A stretch of DNA of 34,536 bases from an uncultured Cellvibrionales bacterium (GTDB taxonomy: Bacteria > Pseudomonadota > Gammaproteobacteria > Pseudomonadales > Cellvibrionaceae). The position numbers were made by a program, and so were the translations under genes. Of the stretch, positions 1 through 9,721 are shown in pieces. The stretch covers positions 1-34,536 of the forward strand of contig CAJWZU010000030.1 in NCBI GenBank assembly GCA_913050115.1, written 5' to 3'. The notes beneath the pieces are model-generated. The model was not told where the DNA came from, made no database searches, and worked only from the letters and a program-made list of their open reading frames with translations. Position 1 is the stretch's first letter. Each line of letters begins with the position of its first letter.

Positions 1-35
1 AAAAAGCCCCAACGCTAACGCGTCGGGGCTTTTTT
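1..35 (+). terminator. Rho-independent terminator of an upstream gene
   Basis: The arm AAAAAGCCCC pairs with GGGGCTTTTT around a short loop that itself contains ACG/CGT pairing, and the 3' arm ends in a T run. The symmetric A and T runs mean it could work on both strands. No coding sequence in the window lies before it, so it presumably ends a gene left of the window. Confidence 0.85.
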
Positions 36-284
36 GTTGGTCTAGAGTTTAATAAAGCACTCATTCTATCTAGAATTTGATTGAACGCCTAAAATACTAC
101 GGCTGTTGTGTTGGCAATGAAATCAATTAGTTCCTACAAATTTATAAAGTTCAGTGTTTTAGTTGTTACTCTTTAAAGTCGATTTTGGTCCCAAAAGCCC
201 CTTCATACCAAACCCCTAACCAAAAGCGTATAATTCAAATTAGATGCCCGCACAACATAAAAGGGCAGATCTTGGAGAAAGATA
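36..284 (+). promoter_or_regulatory. leuA upstream region with promoter and short leader hairpin
   Basis: No gene is seen here. A perfect -10 hexamer TATAAT lies at 229-234; no good -35 is visible 16-18 bp upstream. The predicted leader of about 45 nt contains TGCCC (244-248) able to pair with GGGCA (262-266). A ribosome binding site, GGAGAAAG, sits just before the leuA ATG. No Leu-rich leader peptide was seen, so classical leucine attenuation is not supported. Confidence 0.5.
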
Positions 285-1835
285 ATGTCTACCAAAGACC
301 CGCTGGTTATTTTTGATACAACATTACGTGATGGTGAGCAAAGTCCAGGCGCATCTATGACGCGTGAGGAAAAAGTACGTATAGCGACTATGCTCGACAA
401 AATGAATGTTGATGTTATTGAGGCGGGTTTCGCTATTGCCAGTCATGGTGATTTTGAAGCAATTAAAAGTGTCGCTAAAGTGGTTAAAAACTCCACTGTT
501 TGCAGTTTGGCGCGTGCATTGAAGGGCGATATTGAACAGGCTGGTGCCGCCGTTGCGCCTGCAGCATCTGGTCGCATCCATACCTTTATAGCGACTTCAC
601 CGATCCATATGAAATACAAGTTACAAATGCAGCCTGATCAAGTATTAGAACAGGCTGTAATGGCCATTAAAATGGCTCGTAATCTTTGTGGTGATGTTGA
701 ATTTTCATGTGAAGACGCCAGTCGATCTGAATTTGATTTTATGTGTCGTATTATTGAGTCAGCAATTGATGCAGGGGCGGGCACCATCAATTTGCCAGAT
801 ACTGTGGGTTATGGTGAGCCGGTAGAATATGGTGAAATGTTTTCTCGTTTGATGAATCACATTCCTAATGCAGATAAAGCTGTATTTTCCACGCACTGCC
901 ATAATGATTTGGGCTTAGCTGTTGCCAATTCTTTATCTGCCGTTATGCATGGTGCCCGACAAATTGAGTGTACGATAAATGGCTTGGGTGAGCGTGCCGG
1001 TAATGCTTCTCTGGAAGAGGTCGTCATGGCGGTTAAGACACGCCACGATTTGATGCCTGTGTCCACGCGGATCGATACTCGTCATATTGTCCCAACGTCT
1101 CGTTTAGTGTCCAGTATCACGGGTTTTCCCGTGCAGCCGAACAAAGCAATTGTTGGTGCGAATGCATTTGCCCATGAGTCGGGTATTCATCAAGATGGTG
1201 TATTAAAACATCGTGAAACTTATGAAATTATGAGCGCTGAGAGCGTGGGGTGGTCAACTAATAAATTGGTATTAGGCAAGCACTCTGGTCGAGCCGCTGT
1301 TAAAGTCCGCTTCGAAGAATTGGGGATTAAATTTGAAGATAAAGACCAATTCAATGCAGCATTTTCACGTTTTAAAGATTTAGCCGACAAGAAGCATGAA
1401 ATTTTTGATGAGGACTTACAGGCGCTGGTTAGCGAAACTCAGCCGCAAGCTGTTGCCGAAATTTACAAGTTGAAACATCTTGAAATTGTCACTAAAACAG
1501 GCGCTACACCAAAAGCAAGTATTGTTATCAATGTTTATAGCGGAGCCAGTTCGGCCGAGGCTTATGGCAGTGGACCTGTTGATGCAACCTTTAAGGCCAT
1601 CGAACACATAGTGAGCAGTGGCGCCGATTTAAAACTCTACTCGGTTAATGCCATAACTCAGGGTACCGACTCTCAGGGTGATGTTACAGTACGCTTGGAA
1701 AAAGGCAGTCATATAGTTAATGGTGTTGGTGCTGACACAGATATTGTTGTAGCGTCAGCCAAGGCCTACTTGCAAGCTCTGAACCTGTTGGCCTCATCTG
1801 ATCAGAGAGCACATCCGCAGCACGAAGGTGTTTGA
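285..1835 (+). CDS. leuA: 2-isopropylmalate synthase
   Basis: Catalyses condensation of acetyl-CoA with 2-oxoisovalerate, the first committed step of leucine biosynthesis, in the cytoplasm. The 516-residue length is normal for the bacterial LeuA1 type. The N-terminus has the DRE-TIM signature [12 protein letters not shown] (residues 11-22), the metal-binding THCHND with His204 and His206, and the [10 protein letters not shown] motif near 240. The C-terminal part (about 390-500) matches the LeuA dimer domain that binds leucine for feedback inhibition, including [20 protein letters not shown]. The ATG has a good ribosome binding site. It is followed at 36 bp by the HolD-like gene, with no terminator between, so read-through is possible. 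Confidence 0.97.
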   Translation: MSTKDPLVIFDTTLRDGEQSPGASMTREEKVRIATMLDKMNVDVIEAGFAIASHGDFEAIKSVAKVVKNSTVCSLARALKGDIEQAGAAVAPAASGRIHTFIATSPIHMKYKLQMQPDQVLEQAVMAIKMARNLCGDVEFSCEDASRSEFDFMCRIIESAIDAGAGTINLPDTVGYGEPVEYGEMFSRLMNHIPNADKAVFSTHCHNDLGLAVANSLSAVMHGARQIECTINGLGERAGNASLEEVVMAVKTRHDLMPVSTRIDTRHIVPTSRLVSSITGFPVQPNKAIVGANAFAHESGIHQDGVLKHRETYEIMSAESVGWSTNKLVLGKHSGRAAVKVRFEELGIKFEDKDQFNAAFSRFKDLADKKHEIFDEDLQALVSETQPQAVAEIYKLKHLEIVTKTGATPKASIVINVYSGASSAEAYGSGPVDATFKAIEHIVSSGADLKLYSVNAITQGTDSQGDVTVRLEKGSHIVNGVGADTDIVVASAKAYLQALNLLASSDQRAHPQHEGV

Positions 1836-1871
1836 TCAAGCTACTTTGGCAATTGCAGTGAATATACCTTT

Positions 1872-2666
1872 ATGAACGAAATTCAACGTATGCAATATTT
1901 ATCGGCACTTGATATCGAGTGTTATATGCCGAGCTTGGTATTAGCGAATGCGCCCGAAGCTGAGCTTTGCCGCCTTCCTGATGCCGCTGTAATTAGTCCG
2001 GCCCATATTAAGGCCGGCTTAGCTCAAACCTCGCCGGCTGTGGTCAATGCACATATTTCTGCTGATGTATTAAATCCGGTTTCAGATGTGCTTGCATCGT
2101 TGGGTGTTGCATCGTTGCCGCCAGAAAAAATTGTTAAACAAAAAATTACTGAAGCAGCTGTTGCAGAGGTTGAAGAGCCAGACCAGGATACATCGATTGA
2201 TCTGGTACAGCCGTTTTCTTTATCGCTGCAACGTATTGGTTCTTTATTGTTAGTCGATAGTCGCAGTGTTGATATAGCATTACCGACAGATAGATTGTTG
2301 CACAGTATCGCATTCGCACTGGGTTACGAGCGTTCGCAGATTGCCGCCGCTGAGATATTTAGCTGGCCGGTTACAGCAGGTGAAACTAGCGTTCAAACGA
2401 TTGATTGTGTACGCCTTGATCTGCAGGCATTTCTGGACGGTAAATTGTTAACCAACTCTGTTGAACAGTTGTTATTGATGGGCGAAAATGCAGCCAAATA
2501 TTTTATTGATAAAGATGCGCTCTATACGGACTGTTTGTATAAAAAAGTCGAGTTGACCGGCTTCTCTATTACAGCGATTGTTGCTCCAAGTTTATCCCAT
2601 ATTTTAGCGGAGGCTGAGTTGAAACGTAAGTTCTGGCTAGCCATTCGCGATTCTAAAAAACTATGA
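1872..2666 (+). CDS. HolD-like protein (probable DNA polymerase III psi subunit)
   Basis: A 264-residue protein whose gene overlaps rimI by four bases (ATGA), the same order as holD-rimI in Escherichia coli. In pseudomonads the psi subunit is a diverged, longer protein. The N-terminus (RMQYLSALDIECYMP) resembles the psi segment that binds chi, with a hydrophobic 'QYL..L.I..Y.P' pattern. The C-terminal half holds GYERSQIAAAEIFSWPV and LLLMGENAAKYF, consistent with the small alpha/beta fold of psi. The middle (about 45-110) is low-complexity, Ala/Glu/Val-rich and probably a linker. Psi bridges chi, SSB and the clamp loader. The assignment rests on synteny and weak motif resemblance, so it is probable rather than certain. 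Confidence 0.65.
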   Translation: MNEIQRMQYLSALDIECYMPSLVLANAPEAELCRLPDAAVISPAHIKAGLAQTSPAVVNAHISADVLNPVSDVLASLGVASLPPEKIVKQKITEAAVAEVEEPDQDTSIDLVQPFSLSLQRIGSLLLVDSRSVDIALPTDRLLHSIAFALGYERSQIAAAEIFSWPVTAGETSVQTIDCVRLDLQAFLDGKLLTNSVEQLLLMGENAAKYFIDKDALYTDCLYKKVELTGFSITAIVAPSLSHILAEAELKRKFWLAIRDSKKL

Positions 2667-3115
2667 TTAAAGAATTGATATTTCGGTCTATAACCGAGAA
2701 CGATCTTAATGGTGTTTATGAAATAGAAAACTCGGTGCACTATTCTCCTTGGCAGCCAAGTAGCTTTGCACCCTGTTTTACTGGCAGGAATCATGGCTGG
2801 CTTGCCTTTGATGGTTCTACGTTGTGTGCCTATATCATTTTGTCGATGGTTGCCGACGAAGCTGAAATTTTAAACATGAGTGTTGCTAGCGACTATCAAG
2901 GTAAAGGTGTGGGCTCGGCTTTACTTGAATTTAGTATAGAAAAGGTTGGTGTTAGCTGTGAGAATATTTTTTTGGAGGTACGTGAAAGCAATGATGCTGC
3001 TATAGCTTTGTATGAGAAATATTATTTTTGTGAAGTTGGCCGTCGTAATAACTATTATCCAGCCAAACGCGGTCGTGAAGATGCCCTTATTTACGCTTTA
3101 ACTCTTAATGTCTGA
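2663..3115 (+). CDS. rimI: Ribosomal protein S18-alanine N-acetyltransferase
   Basis: A GNAT-family acetyltransferase that acetylates the N-terminal alanine of ribosomal protein S18. The 150-residue length is typical (E. coli 148). Visible motifs are the early I.ENSVHYSPW substrate-loop segment, the acetyl-CoA loop YQGKGVGSALLEF around residue 75-87, LEVRESNDAAIALYEKYYF and the terminal RNNYYPAKRGREDALIY, all typical of RimI. Translation is probably coupled to the preceding holD-like gene through the ATGA overlap. The 3' end overlaps the convergent response-regulator gene by 11 bp. Confidence 0.94.
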   Translation: MIKELIFRSITENDLNGVYEIENSVHYSPWQPSSFAPCFTGRNHGWLAFDGSTLCAYIILSMVADEAEILNMSVASDYQGKGVGSALLEFSIEKVGVSCENIFLEVRESNDAAIALYEKYYFCEVGRRNNYYPAKRGREDALIYALTLNV

Positions 3116-3644
3116 CGGGTCTTTTTAGTAGCTTTCTCTGGAGCGTTCGGCGGTGCATACCCAGCGCTCGGGCGGTCGCGGATACGTTGCCTTGTTGCTT
3201 CTGTAGAACCTTCTGTATATGTTCCCATTCCAGTCGGTTTACTGATGGTGGTGTCGCCGATATCTCTCTTTCATCGGTACTGGTTAATCCATACAGCGCC
3301 TGTAATATTTCATCTGCGTCAGCGGGTTTGCAGAGATAATTTACGGCGCCTAATTTTATAGCCTCTACTGCTGTAGCAATGCTGGAATAACCCGTCAGCA
3401 CTAAAATCTTGGTGTTTCTGCTTTGCGTATTAAGTTTATTAAGCAATTGTAAACCAGAGCTGTGTTCTAGTTTTAAGTCTATGACAGCGTAATCCAGTTT
3501 ATGTTGTTCGTTCAGTTCAAGTGCGTCTTGTTCATTTTCGGCGCTGAAAATCTCAAAACCTCGTTTTTTCATGGCTCTTGACAGTATTTGTAAAAATATT
3601 GGATCGTCATCGACCAATAACATTTTTAATTTTTTCTGAGTCAT
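3105..3644 (-). CDS. RegA/PrrA/ActR-family redox response regulator
   Basis: A 179-residue response regulator. The receiver domain has the acidic pocket VDDD (11-14), the phosphoacceptor Asp56 in DYAVIDLKL, the conserved Thr in LTGYSS and Lys in CKPAD. The C-terminus is a Fis-type helix-turn-helix, GNVSATARALGMHRRTLQRK, almost identical to the well-known RegA/PrrA/RoxR DNA-binding segment. In characterised bacteria this regulator controls respiratory, carbon and nitrogen genes in response to redox state. It is read from the same transcript as the sensor kinase and overlaps it by four bases. It also overlaps the convergent rimI 3' end. Confidence 0.93.
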   Translation of the reverse strand: MTQKKLKMLLVDDDPIFLQILSRAMKKRGFEIFSAENEQDALELNEQHKLDYAVIDLKLEHSSGLQLLNKLNTQSRNTKILVLTGYSSIATAVEAIKLGAVNYLCKPADADEILQALYGLTSTDEREISATPPSVNRLEWEHIQKVLQKQQGNVSATARALGMHRRTLQRKLLKRPVRH

Positions 3645-4945
3645 AATGTTTTTCCATCGAAAGGCAGTTTTAGTTCGGCCCTAGTACCGCCTGATTTTCG
3701 ATTGTAGAGCTTAATACTGCCATTATATCGATTCAGTGTGCTTTGGCTTAGAAATAGTCCTAAACCAAAACCTTTATTTTTGTTGCTATAAAAAGGTTGG
3801 CCTAATTTATCCATCATATCTATTGGAATTCCTGGGCCTCGATCAAGAATGGTCCACGATAATGATTGCAGGCTAATATCAATATAGATTTCAATATTTT
3901 CTGACGCTGCATCGGCGGCATTATTGAGTACACTGAGTATTGATTGAGCAACAGTAGTGGCAACAGGTGCGCAGATACCGCTGTTTGTCTCGATAAATTT
4001 GATACTTGCAGTCACCTTAGGGTTGAGTAGATACCATCTGTCTATGATTTTTTCACAGAAGGATTTTATCTGCTGAAGTTCGTCGTTAACCTCTTTACAG
4101 CTTTCTGCTTGTTGAACCAATTGGCGCAGTATTGTGCTGCAGTGGTCTACCTGCTGAGTAAGAATCGATAAATCGCTGTTCAGTGCTGAGTTGTCAATAT
4201 GTTCGATGTGATACTCATCGTGCATATCATGCAGCAGTATTTTCATAGTCGACAGTGGAGTACCAAGCTCGTGTGCGGTCCCAGCGGCAAGAGTGGCAAC
4301 AGCCATCAACTGTTCGTCGCGAAGTTTGTCTTCGTTGTGTTGATGCAAAAGATCTTCTCTTTGGCGCAACTCTTTAGCCATATCTGTAACAAAGTAGGTT
4401 ACTAGTAACGTGCTCACAACAAAATTAAGCCACATGCCGATGATGTGAAGGTTTACCGAACTTGAGTGGTGGCTGTGTTCAGGTGCTAGAGCTGGTATTG
4501 GTAAGTAATAAAACAACAACAAGGTGTAAATAGCGGCTGCCGTTAGAGCAGTAAGCTTGCCGAATAAAGGTCTTAGTGTTGCTGCAGCAATGCATATAGG
4601 TACTAAGAGATAAGAGATAAATGGGTTACTGGCGCCGCCACTGAAATAGAGTAGCAGCCCTATCGAGATTAGGTCGAGTTGTAACTGGCTAAAAAACTCA
4701 CTATCAGTTACCGGCCAAGGCTTTTTTAAACGAATAAATGTTAGTAAATTGACCACTCCGAGTGACGTTAAAATGCACAACAATGTTGTGTAAGGAAGGC
4801 TGAGTTCTAACTGCCAAAAGCTTATGCCACAAGTGATAAATAAGCCTAATAATACTAAGGCTCTAATCAGCAATAAACGCTGTAGGTTTTGTGCTGGCGC
4901 ATACAGGCCGAGTGGGGACTTGTGCATGGAGTGTTGTACCTTCAT
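3641..4945 (-). CDS. RegB/PrrB/ActS-family redox sensor histidine kinase
   Basis: A 434-residue membrane sensor kinase. About six hydrophobic segments occupy residues 22-190, with the ubiquinone-binding signature GGASNPF at 103-109. The H-box is AAGTAHELGTPLS with phosphoacceptor His225. Cys269 (QVDHCSTIL) matches the redox-active cysteine of RegB near its H-box. The C-terminal HATPase domain shows the N-box LNNAADAA, GPGIP and GLGLFLSQ. Both redox-sensing elements are kept, so it probably senses the quinone pool as in the characterised family. The start at the ATG followed by KVQHSMHK is chosen for length; Met7 is an alternative. Confidence 0.93.
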   Translation of the reverse strand: MKVQHSMHKSPLGLYAPAQNLQRLLLIRALVLLGLFITCGISFWQLELSLPYTTLLCILTSLGVVNLLTFIRLKKPWPVTDSEFFSQLQLDLISIGLLLYFSGGASNPFISYLLVPICIAAATLRPLFGKLTALTAAAIYTLLLFYYLPIPALAPEHSHHSSSVNLHIIGMWLNFVVSTLLVTYFVTDMAKELRQREDLLHQHNEDKLRDEQLMAVATLAAGTAHELGTPLSTMKILLHDMHDEYHIEHIDNSALNSDLSILTQQVDHCSTILRQLVQQAESCKEVNDELQQIKSFCEKIIDRWYLLNPKVTASIKFIETNSGICAPVATTVAQSILSVLNNAADAASENIEIYIDISLQSLSWTILDRGPGIPIDMMDKLGQPFYSNKNKGFGLGLFLSQSTLNRYNGSIKLYNRKSGGTRAELKLPFDGKTL

Positions 4946-5060
4946 TAAAGCATTATTATAACGTGTCTAAAATATTCAGCCTGCTGCATTTCGCCACTCC
5001 TAAGATGTCATCAAGGCTTAGGGTGTATACTTATAAGCCATTTTTTAGTTTGAATTCTCT

Positions 5061-6446
5061 ATGCCATCAAGTAAACACTTGCAGGCTACCCTGACTAGCG
5101 GGCCTGTCCATAGACACCTGCGTGACATGGCAGCACCGATGGTATGGGGTCTGCTGGCGACGATGTCGTTCAACATTGTTGATACCTTTTTTGTAGCCAA
5201 GCTTGGCGATGCGCCTCTGGCGGCGATGAGCTTTACTTTTCCGGTGATCATGTTTATCACCAGTATCGCAATTGGTCTTGGTGCGGGTACATCGTCAGTG
5301 GTTGCTCGCGCGATTGGCCGCGGTGATCAACGTCAGGCCAGACGGTTGGCTACCGACGCCGTGAGTCTTACCGCGTTAATTTCCATCAGTTGCTGTTTTA
5401 TTGGCTGGATGACTATTGATCCATTGTTTCGTGCTTTGGGGGCCAGTGCAGAGTTGTTACCATTGATTAACGACTACATGTCAATTTGGTATTTCAGTGC
5501 GCCACTATTGATGATTCCGATGGTGAGTTTATCAGCGTTAAGAGCGATGGGGCTCAGTAGGGTGCAGGGTTACCTGATGAGTTGTGCGGCAATCTTCAAT
5601 GCCATGCTCGACCCTATATTGATTTTTGGTTTGTGGGGAGCCCCCAGACTCGAGTTAGAAGGTGCGGCTCTGGCAACTCTTATTACTCGAGCGATCACAC
5701 TGTTGGTCGCCTTTTATATTCTGCATCGTCGTTTACATATGTTGGTTAACCCTTTAATTGGCTTTAAACGTTTGATTCAGTCGTGGGGGGCGATTACTCA
5801 AGTGGGCGTACCGGCAATGGTGGCTAGTGTGATAGTGCCTCTTGCCAGTGGCATAGTGGTTGCCATGGTAGCCAGTTATGGCCATGAAGCTGTCGCGGGA
5901 ATGGGGGTAGCAATACGCATAGAACCTTTAGCTTTAATCGTTTTTTATGCCTTGTCGGGTGTTATAGGCCCTTTTGTCGGCCAGAATTTGGGTGCCGCTC
6001 TATTCTCTCGATTGTTTCAAGCACAAAAGGTGGTCACACTTTTCTGTCTGAGTTTTGGTTTGGTATTGGCTGCTGTGCTGTGGTTATTTGGCGCTGCTTT
6101 TGCTTCGGTATTTAGTCAGTCAGAGCAAGTGCTACCGGTAGCGGTTGCTTATTTAAGTCTGGTCCCTATTAGCTACGGCGCCTATGGGTTGGTTATGTCG
6201 GCCAATGCGGCTTTTAATGGCTTGGGCAAGCCTCTGCCTTCTATTGCGATATCTTTTATGCGGGTATTTGGACTTTTTCTGCCGCTGGCATATTTAGGCA
6301 AGGCCTGGTTTGGCTTGTCTGGGCTTTTTGCGGCTGTCGCGCTATCCAATCTTGTGGTCGGATTGTTGGCTTATATCTGGCTCCGGCGTACATTGCGGTT
6401 ATTAGAGCAGAGCAACGAGATACAAGCGGCACCGAGCCGCGTATAA
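5061..6446 (+). CDS. MATE-family multidrug/sodium efflux transporter
   Basis: A 461-residue inner-membrane protein with about twelve hydrophobic segments in two pseudo-symmetric halves, the usual size for MATE exporters. Typical features are MAAPMVWGLLATMSFNIVDTFFVAKLGDAPLAAMSF near the N-terminus and the repeat-type GAGTSSVVARAIGRGDQRQARR loop, echoed by GPFVGQNLGAA in the second half. It probably exports cationic drugs or metabolites using Na+ or H+; the substrate cannot be read from sequence. It is divergent from the sensor kinase gene and ends 39 bp before prfC. Confidence 0.93.
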   Translation: MPSSKHLQATLTSGPVHRHLRDMAAPMVWGLLATMSFNIVDTFFVAKLGDAPLAAMSFTFPVIMFITSIAIGLGAGTSSVVARAIGRGDQRQARRLATDAVSLTALISISCCFIGWMTIDPLFRALGASAELLPLINDYMSIWYFSAPLLMIPMVSLSALRAMGLSRVQGYLMSCAAIFNAMLDPILIFGLWGAPRLELEGAALATLITRAITLLVAFYILHRRLHMLVNPLIGFKRLIQSWGAITQVGVPAMVASVIVPLASGIVVAMVASYGHEAVAGMGVAIRIEPLALIVFYALSGVIGPFVGQNLGAALFSRLFQAQKVVTLFCLSFGLVLAAVLWLFGAAFASVFSQSEQVLPVAVAYLSLVPISYGAYGLVMSANAAFNGLGKPLPSIAISFMRVFGLFLPLAYLGKAWFGLSGLFAAVALSNLVVGLLAYIWLRRTLRLLEQSNEIQAAPSRV

Positions 6447-6485
6447 TCCTGCGCTTACTTTTAAGCTATTAATTAGATTGCCATC

Positions 6486-8063
6486 ATGAGTGAATTCATT
6501 GAAGCGCTGAACAAGCGCCGTACTTTTGCCATTATTTCGCATCCCGATGCGGGTAAGACCACTATTACCGAAAAGCTGCTGTTATATGGCAATGCCCTGC
6601 AAATTGCCGGCTCGGTGAAGGGCAAGAAGGGCCCGCATGCTAAATCTGATTGGATGAGCATGGAGCAGGAACGCGGTATTTCTGTAACTTCATCGGTCAT
6701 GCAGTTTCCTTACAAAGGGCGAGTGGTTAATCTACTCGATACCCCAGGACACGAAGATTTCTCCGAAGATACCTATCGAACCTTAACTGCGGTGGATTCA
6801 GTATTAATGGTGATCGATGGTGCCAAAGGTGTTGAGGACCGTACGATCAAATTGATGAACGTCTGTCGTTTGCGCGATACTCCGATTCTTACCTTTATTA
6901 ATAAAATGGACCGCGATACTCGCGATCCCGTTGAAGTATTAGATGAAGTTGAGTCGGTACTGAAGATTGCCGCTGCGCCGATCAACTGGCCGCTAGGCAT
7001 GGGAAAAGAATTTAAGGGGGTCTACAACCTCTACACCGATACTATTCATGTCTATCAGCAGGGTATGGGTCATACTATTAATGACGATATTCAGATTCAG
7101 GGACTCGACAGCGATGAAGCGACGGAGTTACTGGGCTACTACGCAGAGGATATGCGCGAAGAGATTGAATTGGTGCGCGGAGCCACTCACATATTTGATT
7201 TAAATGAATATTTAGCTGGCCGTATGACTCCGGTATTTTACGGCACTGCTCTGGGTAATTTTGGTGTACGTGAAATGCTCGATGGCTTTGTCGAACACGC
7301 GCCAACACCACTGCCGCGCCCGACTAAAGAGCGCGAAGTTGAACCAAATGAGGAAAAGTTCTCGGGTTTTATCTTTAAAATTCAGGCCAATATGGACCCT
7401 AAACACCGCGATCGTATCGCGTTCATGCGCGTTTGTTCGGGCACCTATGACAAAGGTATGAAGATGCGTCATGTGCGTATCGGTAAAGATGTTCGTATTT
7501 CCGACGCGGTAACTTTTATGGCCGGTGATCGTACAGCGGTAGAAACTGCAATTTCTGGCGATATTATTGGCCTTCACAACCACGGTTCGATTCAAATTGG
7601 TGATACCTTCACTCAGGGTGAAGAACTTAAATACACCGGTATTCCGCACTTTGCGCCAGAGCTTTTTCGTCGCATTCGATTGAAAGATCCGCTGAAAACT
7701 AAGCAGCTACAAAAAGGCCTGCAGCAATTATCGGAAGAGGGCTCCACTCAGGTATTTTGTCCGCAAAAAAATAACGACCTGATTGTTGGTGCGGTCGGTG
7801 TACTGCAGTTTGAAGTGGTGGCCTATCGCTTGAAAGATGAATACAAGGTGGAGGCCATTTACGAGTCTATTAGTGTTAATACGGCTCGCTGGGTGGAGTG
7901 CGATGACCCGAAAAAGTTCGAAGAATTTAAGCGCAAGTGTGCTGACAATCTTGCCATTGATGGCGGTGGTCATCTGACCTATCTTGCCCCTACACGGGTC
8001 AATTTGAATTTGGCGATAGAGCGTTATCCGGATGTCCGCTTCCTCGCTACGCGCGAACATTAA
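6486..8063 (+). CDS. prfC: Peptide chain release factor 3
   Basis: A translational GTPase that removes RF1/RF2 from the ribosome after peptide release. The 525-residue length is standard. G motifs are present: P-loop SHPDAGKTT (18-26), switch region [30 protein letters not shown] and NKMD. The switch region [10 protein letters not shown] distinguishes RF3 from EF-G. Domain II and the RF3-specific C-terminal region ([38 protein letters not shown]) are intact. The start ATG precedes [20 protein letters not shown], as in other RF3 proteins. Confidence 0.98.
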   Translation: MSEFIEALNKRRTFAIISHPDAGKTTITEKLLLYGNALQIAGSVKGKKGPHAKSDWMSMEQERGISVTSSVMQFPYKGRVVNLLDTPGHEDFSEDTYRTLTAVDSVLMVIDGAKGVEDRTIKLMNVCRLRDTPILTFINKMDRDTRDPVEVLDEVESVLKIAAAPINWPLGMGKEFKGVYNLYTDTIHVYQQGMGHTINDDIQIQGLDSDEATELLGYYAEDMREEIELVRGATHIFDLNEYLAGRMTPVFYGTALGNFGVREMLDGFVEHAPTPLPRPTKEREVEPNEEKFSGFIFKIQANMDPKHRDRIAFMRVCSGTYDKGMKMRHVRIGKDVRISDAVTFMAGDRTAVETAISGDIIGLHNHGSIQIGDTFTQGEELKYTGIPHFAPELFRRIRLKDPLKTKQLQKGLQQLSEEGSTQVFCPQKNNDLIVGAVGVLQFEVVAYRLKDEYKVEAIYESISVNTARWVECDDPKKFEEFKRKCADNLAIDGGGHLTYLAPTRVNLNLAIERYPDVRFLATREH

Positions 8064-8119
8064 TTAATCTGGCATTCCCGTTCGAGTCACCAGTGTTACC
8101 TTAAATTATAGGAGTACTA

Positions 8120-8473
8120 ATGCTGGCGACTTTTGTTTTAACGCTGATTTTTGTTATCGTCACAATCGGATTACTGTTGTGGGTTAAAACACCTTATTAC
8201 CGCATCGAAGCCTGCAATGTCATAGCTCTGTTGGAACTGGTGGTTACGGGCCAAGCCACAGACAGCGATTGGAGTGTTTTTAGTGGTATGCCGATAGCCA
8301 ATAATGTCTATTTAGAATCCATTCGCCAGCGTTGTTTAGATATAGAAGAACGAGAGTATCGCGGTGATTTACTTGCCCCTTACCTATTTACCCGCATCGG
8401 TATCGAAGAACTTCGCCTGCTGTTACAAGAGGTCTCGCAGGAACTGCGTCAGCCATCTGACCGCAGCCAATAA
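8120..8473 (+). CDS. Small membrane-anchored protein of unknown function
   Basis: A 117-residue protein not recognised as a named family. Residues 2-24 form one hydrophobic segment (LATFVLTLIFVIVTIGLLLWV), followed by a soluble, mildly acidic, helix-rich domain that is probably cytoplasmic. A strong ribosome binding site (AGGAG) precedes the ATG. It lies 56 bp after prfC and 15 bp before the AI-2E-type transporter, so it is probably co-transcribed with the latter. No catalytic motif is visible. Confidence 0.75.
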   Translation: MLATFVLTLIFVIVTIGLLLWVKTPYYRIEACNVIALLELVVTGQATDSDWSVFSGMPIANNVYLESIRQRCLDIEEREYRGDLLAPYLFTRIGIEELRLLLQEVSQELRQPSDRSQ

Positions 8474-8488
8474 CAAGGAATTGTCGCT

Positions 8489-9559
8489 ATGTTGACCGTT
8501 GCAACAACACCCGTTAGTCGCTTTATTATTGTCGCCGCCGCTTTTGTGGTCGTGGTGGCCGGTATGCGTACGGCGGTAGATTTACTCGTGCCATTTTTAC
8601 TGTCGGTATTTATTGCCGTGCTCTGTGCTTCCCCGCTGAACTGGATGAAAGAGCGCGGTGTTCCCGGATGGCTAGCGCTGCTCATTATGCTCAGTCTGGT
8701 GGTGATTATTGGTTTGGGCGCTGGCGCTGTCGTCGGTGCTTCAATTAACAGTTTTCGTTATGACCTGCCTGAGTATCAGTTGCGCTTAGAGGAGATGACT
8801 CGTGGCTTCCGACTATGGCTGCAGTCCAAGGGGCTGGGTATAGATGCGGAGATGATGCGAGAAACCTTTAAGCCCAGCTCCGTGCTCGCTCTGGCCGGTA
8901 ATACTCTTGCCTCTTTTGGCAATGTAATGACTAACGCATTTATGATTTTACTGACGGTGGCGTTCATATTGGCCGAAGATATGCGCTTTGCCGAGCGTTT
9001 ACAAAATGCCCACCAAGGTTCTTCCGCAAGTGTTGCAGCGCTGCGCCGCTTTACTGCTAGCGTCAATCGGTATATGGCACTGAAAACGGTAATCAGCATT
9101 TTTACTGGTATTTTGGCAGCTACTTGGCTGACCATTATCGGTGTCGACTACCCTATTTTGTGGGGTGTGCTGGCATTCTTTTTGAATTTTATTCCCACCA
9201 TAGGCTCAATTATTGCGGCTATACCGACGACATTACTGGCCTTAGTACAACTGGGTGTTAGTGAGGCGGTGTGGACGGCGGCGGGCTATCTGGTGATTAA
9301 CACCGTGGTTGGTAATATGATTGAGCCACGTGTGATGGGTAGAGGGCTTGATTTGTCGGCCTTAGTCGCGTTTTTGTCCTTGGTCTTCTGGGGCTGGGTG
9401 TTGGGGCCGGTGGGGATGTTACTGTCGATACCGTTGACCGTTATGGTCAAAATTGCTTTAGAAAGTGTCGATGACACTCGCTGGATTGGCGTTATGCTCG
9501 GAGGCAGCCAAAACGTGCGGTCGCCCTTGTCGATTGGTTCCGAACCTCATAAAAGTTAA
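8489..9559 (+). CDS. AI-2E family (PerM/YdiK-type) transporter
   Basis: A 356-residue inner-membrane protein with about eight hydrophobic segments in the usual arrangement: an N-terminal pair, a soluble stretch (about 90-140) and a C-terminal bundle. Family hallmarks are the ALRRFTASVNRYMALKT stretch, FFLNFIPTIGSIIAAIPTTLLAL, and NTVVGNMIEPRVMGRGLDLSALVAFLSLVFWGWVLGP with the conserved 'N.iePr.mG..l.lsp' pattern. Members have been linked to AI-2 export, Na+/H+ antiport and other roles, so the substrate is open. An AAGGA site precedes the ATG. Confidence 0.92.
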   Translation: MLTVATTPVSRFIIVAAAFVVVVAGMRTAVDLLVPFLLSVFIAVLCASPLNWMKERGVPGWLALLIMLSLVVIIGLGAGAVVGASINSFRYDLPEYQLRLEEMTRGFRLWLQSKGLGIDAEMMRETFKPSSVLALAGNTLASFGNVMTNAFMILLTVAFILAEDMRFAERLQNAHQGSSASVAALRRFTASVNRYMALKTVISIFTGILAATWLTIIGVDYPILWGVLAFFLNFIPTIGSIIAAIPTTLLALVQLGVSEAVWTAAGYLVINTVVGNMIEPRVMGRGLDLSALVAFLSLVFWGWVLGPVGMLLSIPLTVMVKIALESVDDTRWIGVMLGGSQNVRSPLSIGSEPHKS

Positions 9560-9721
9560 AACTGAGCTAAACGCTGTTGAAGTAAAGATAGAGCAGACTG
9601 TTGCGCAAAAGACAGAAAATGATGAGCTTTTTTAGTTTTTTAAAAAAACATCAAAAAATTACATATAAAGCTAATCTTACATTACTATTGTACTTGTTGA
9701 TGGTTAACAGGGAACACCTTA

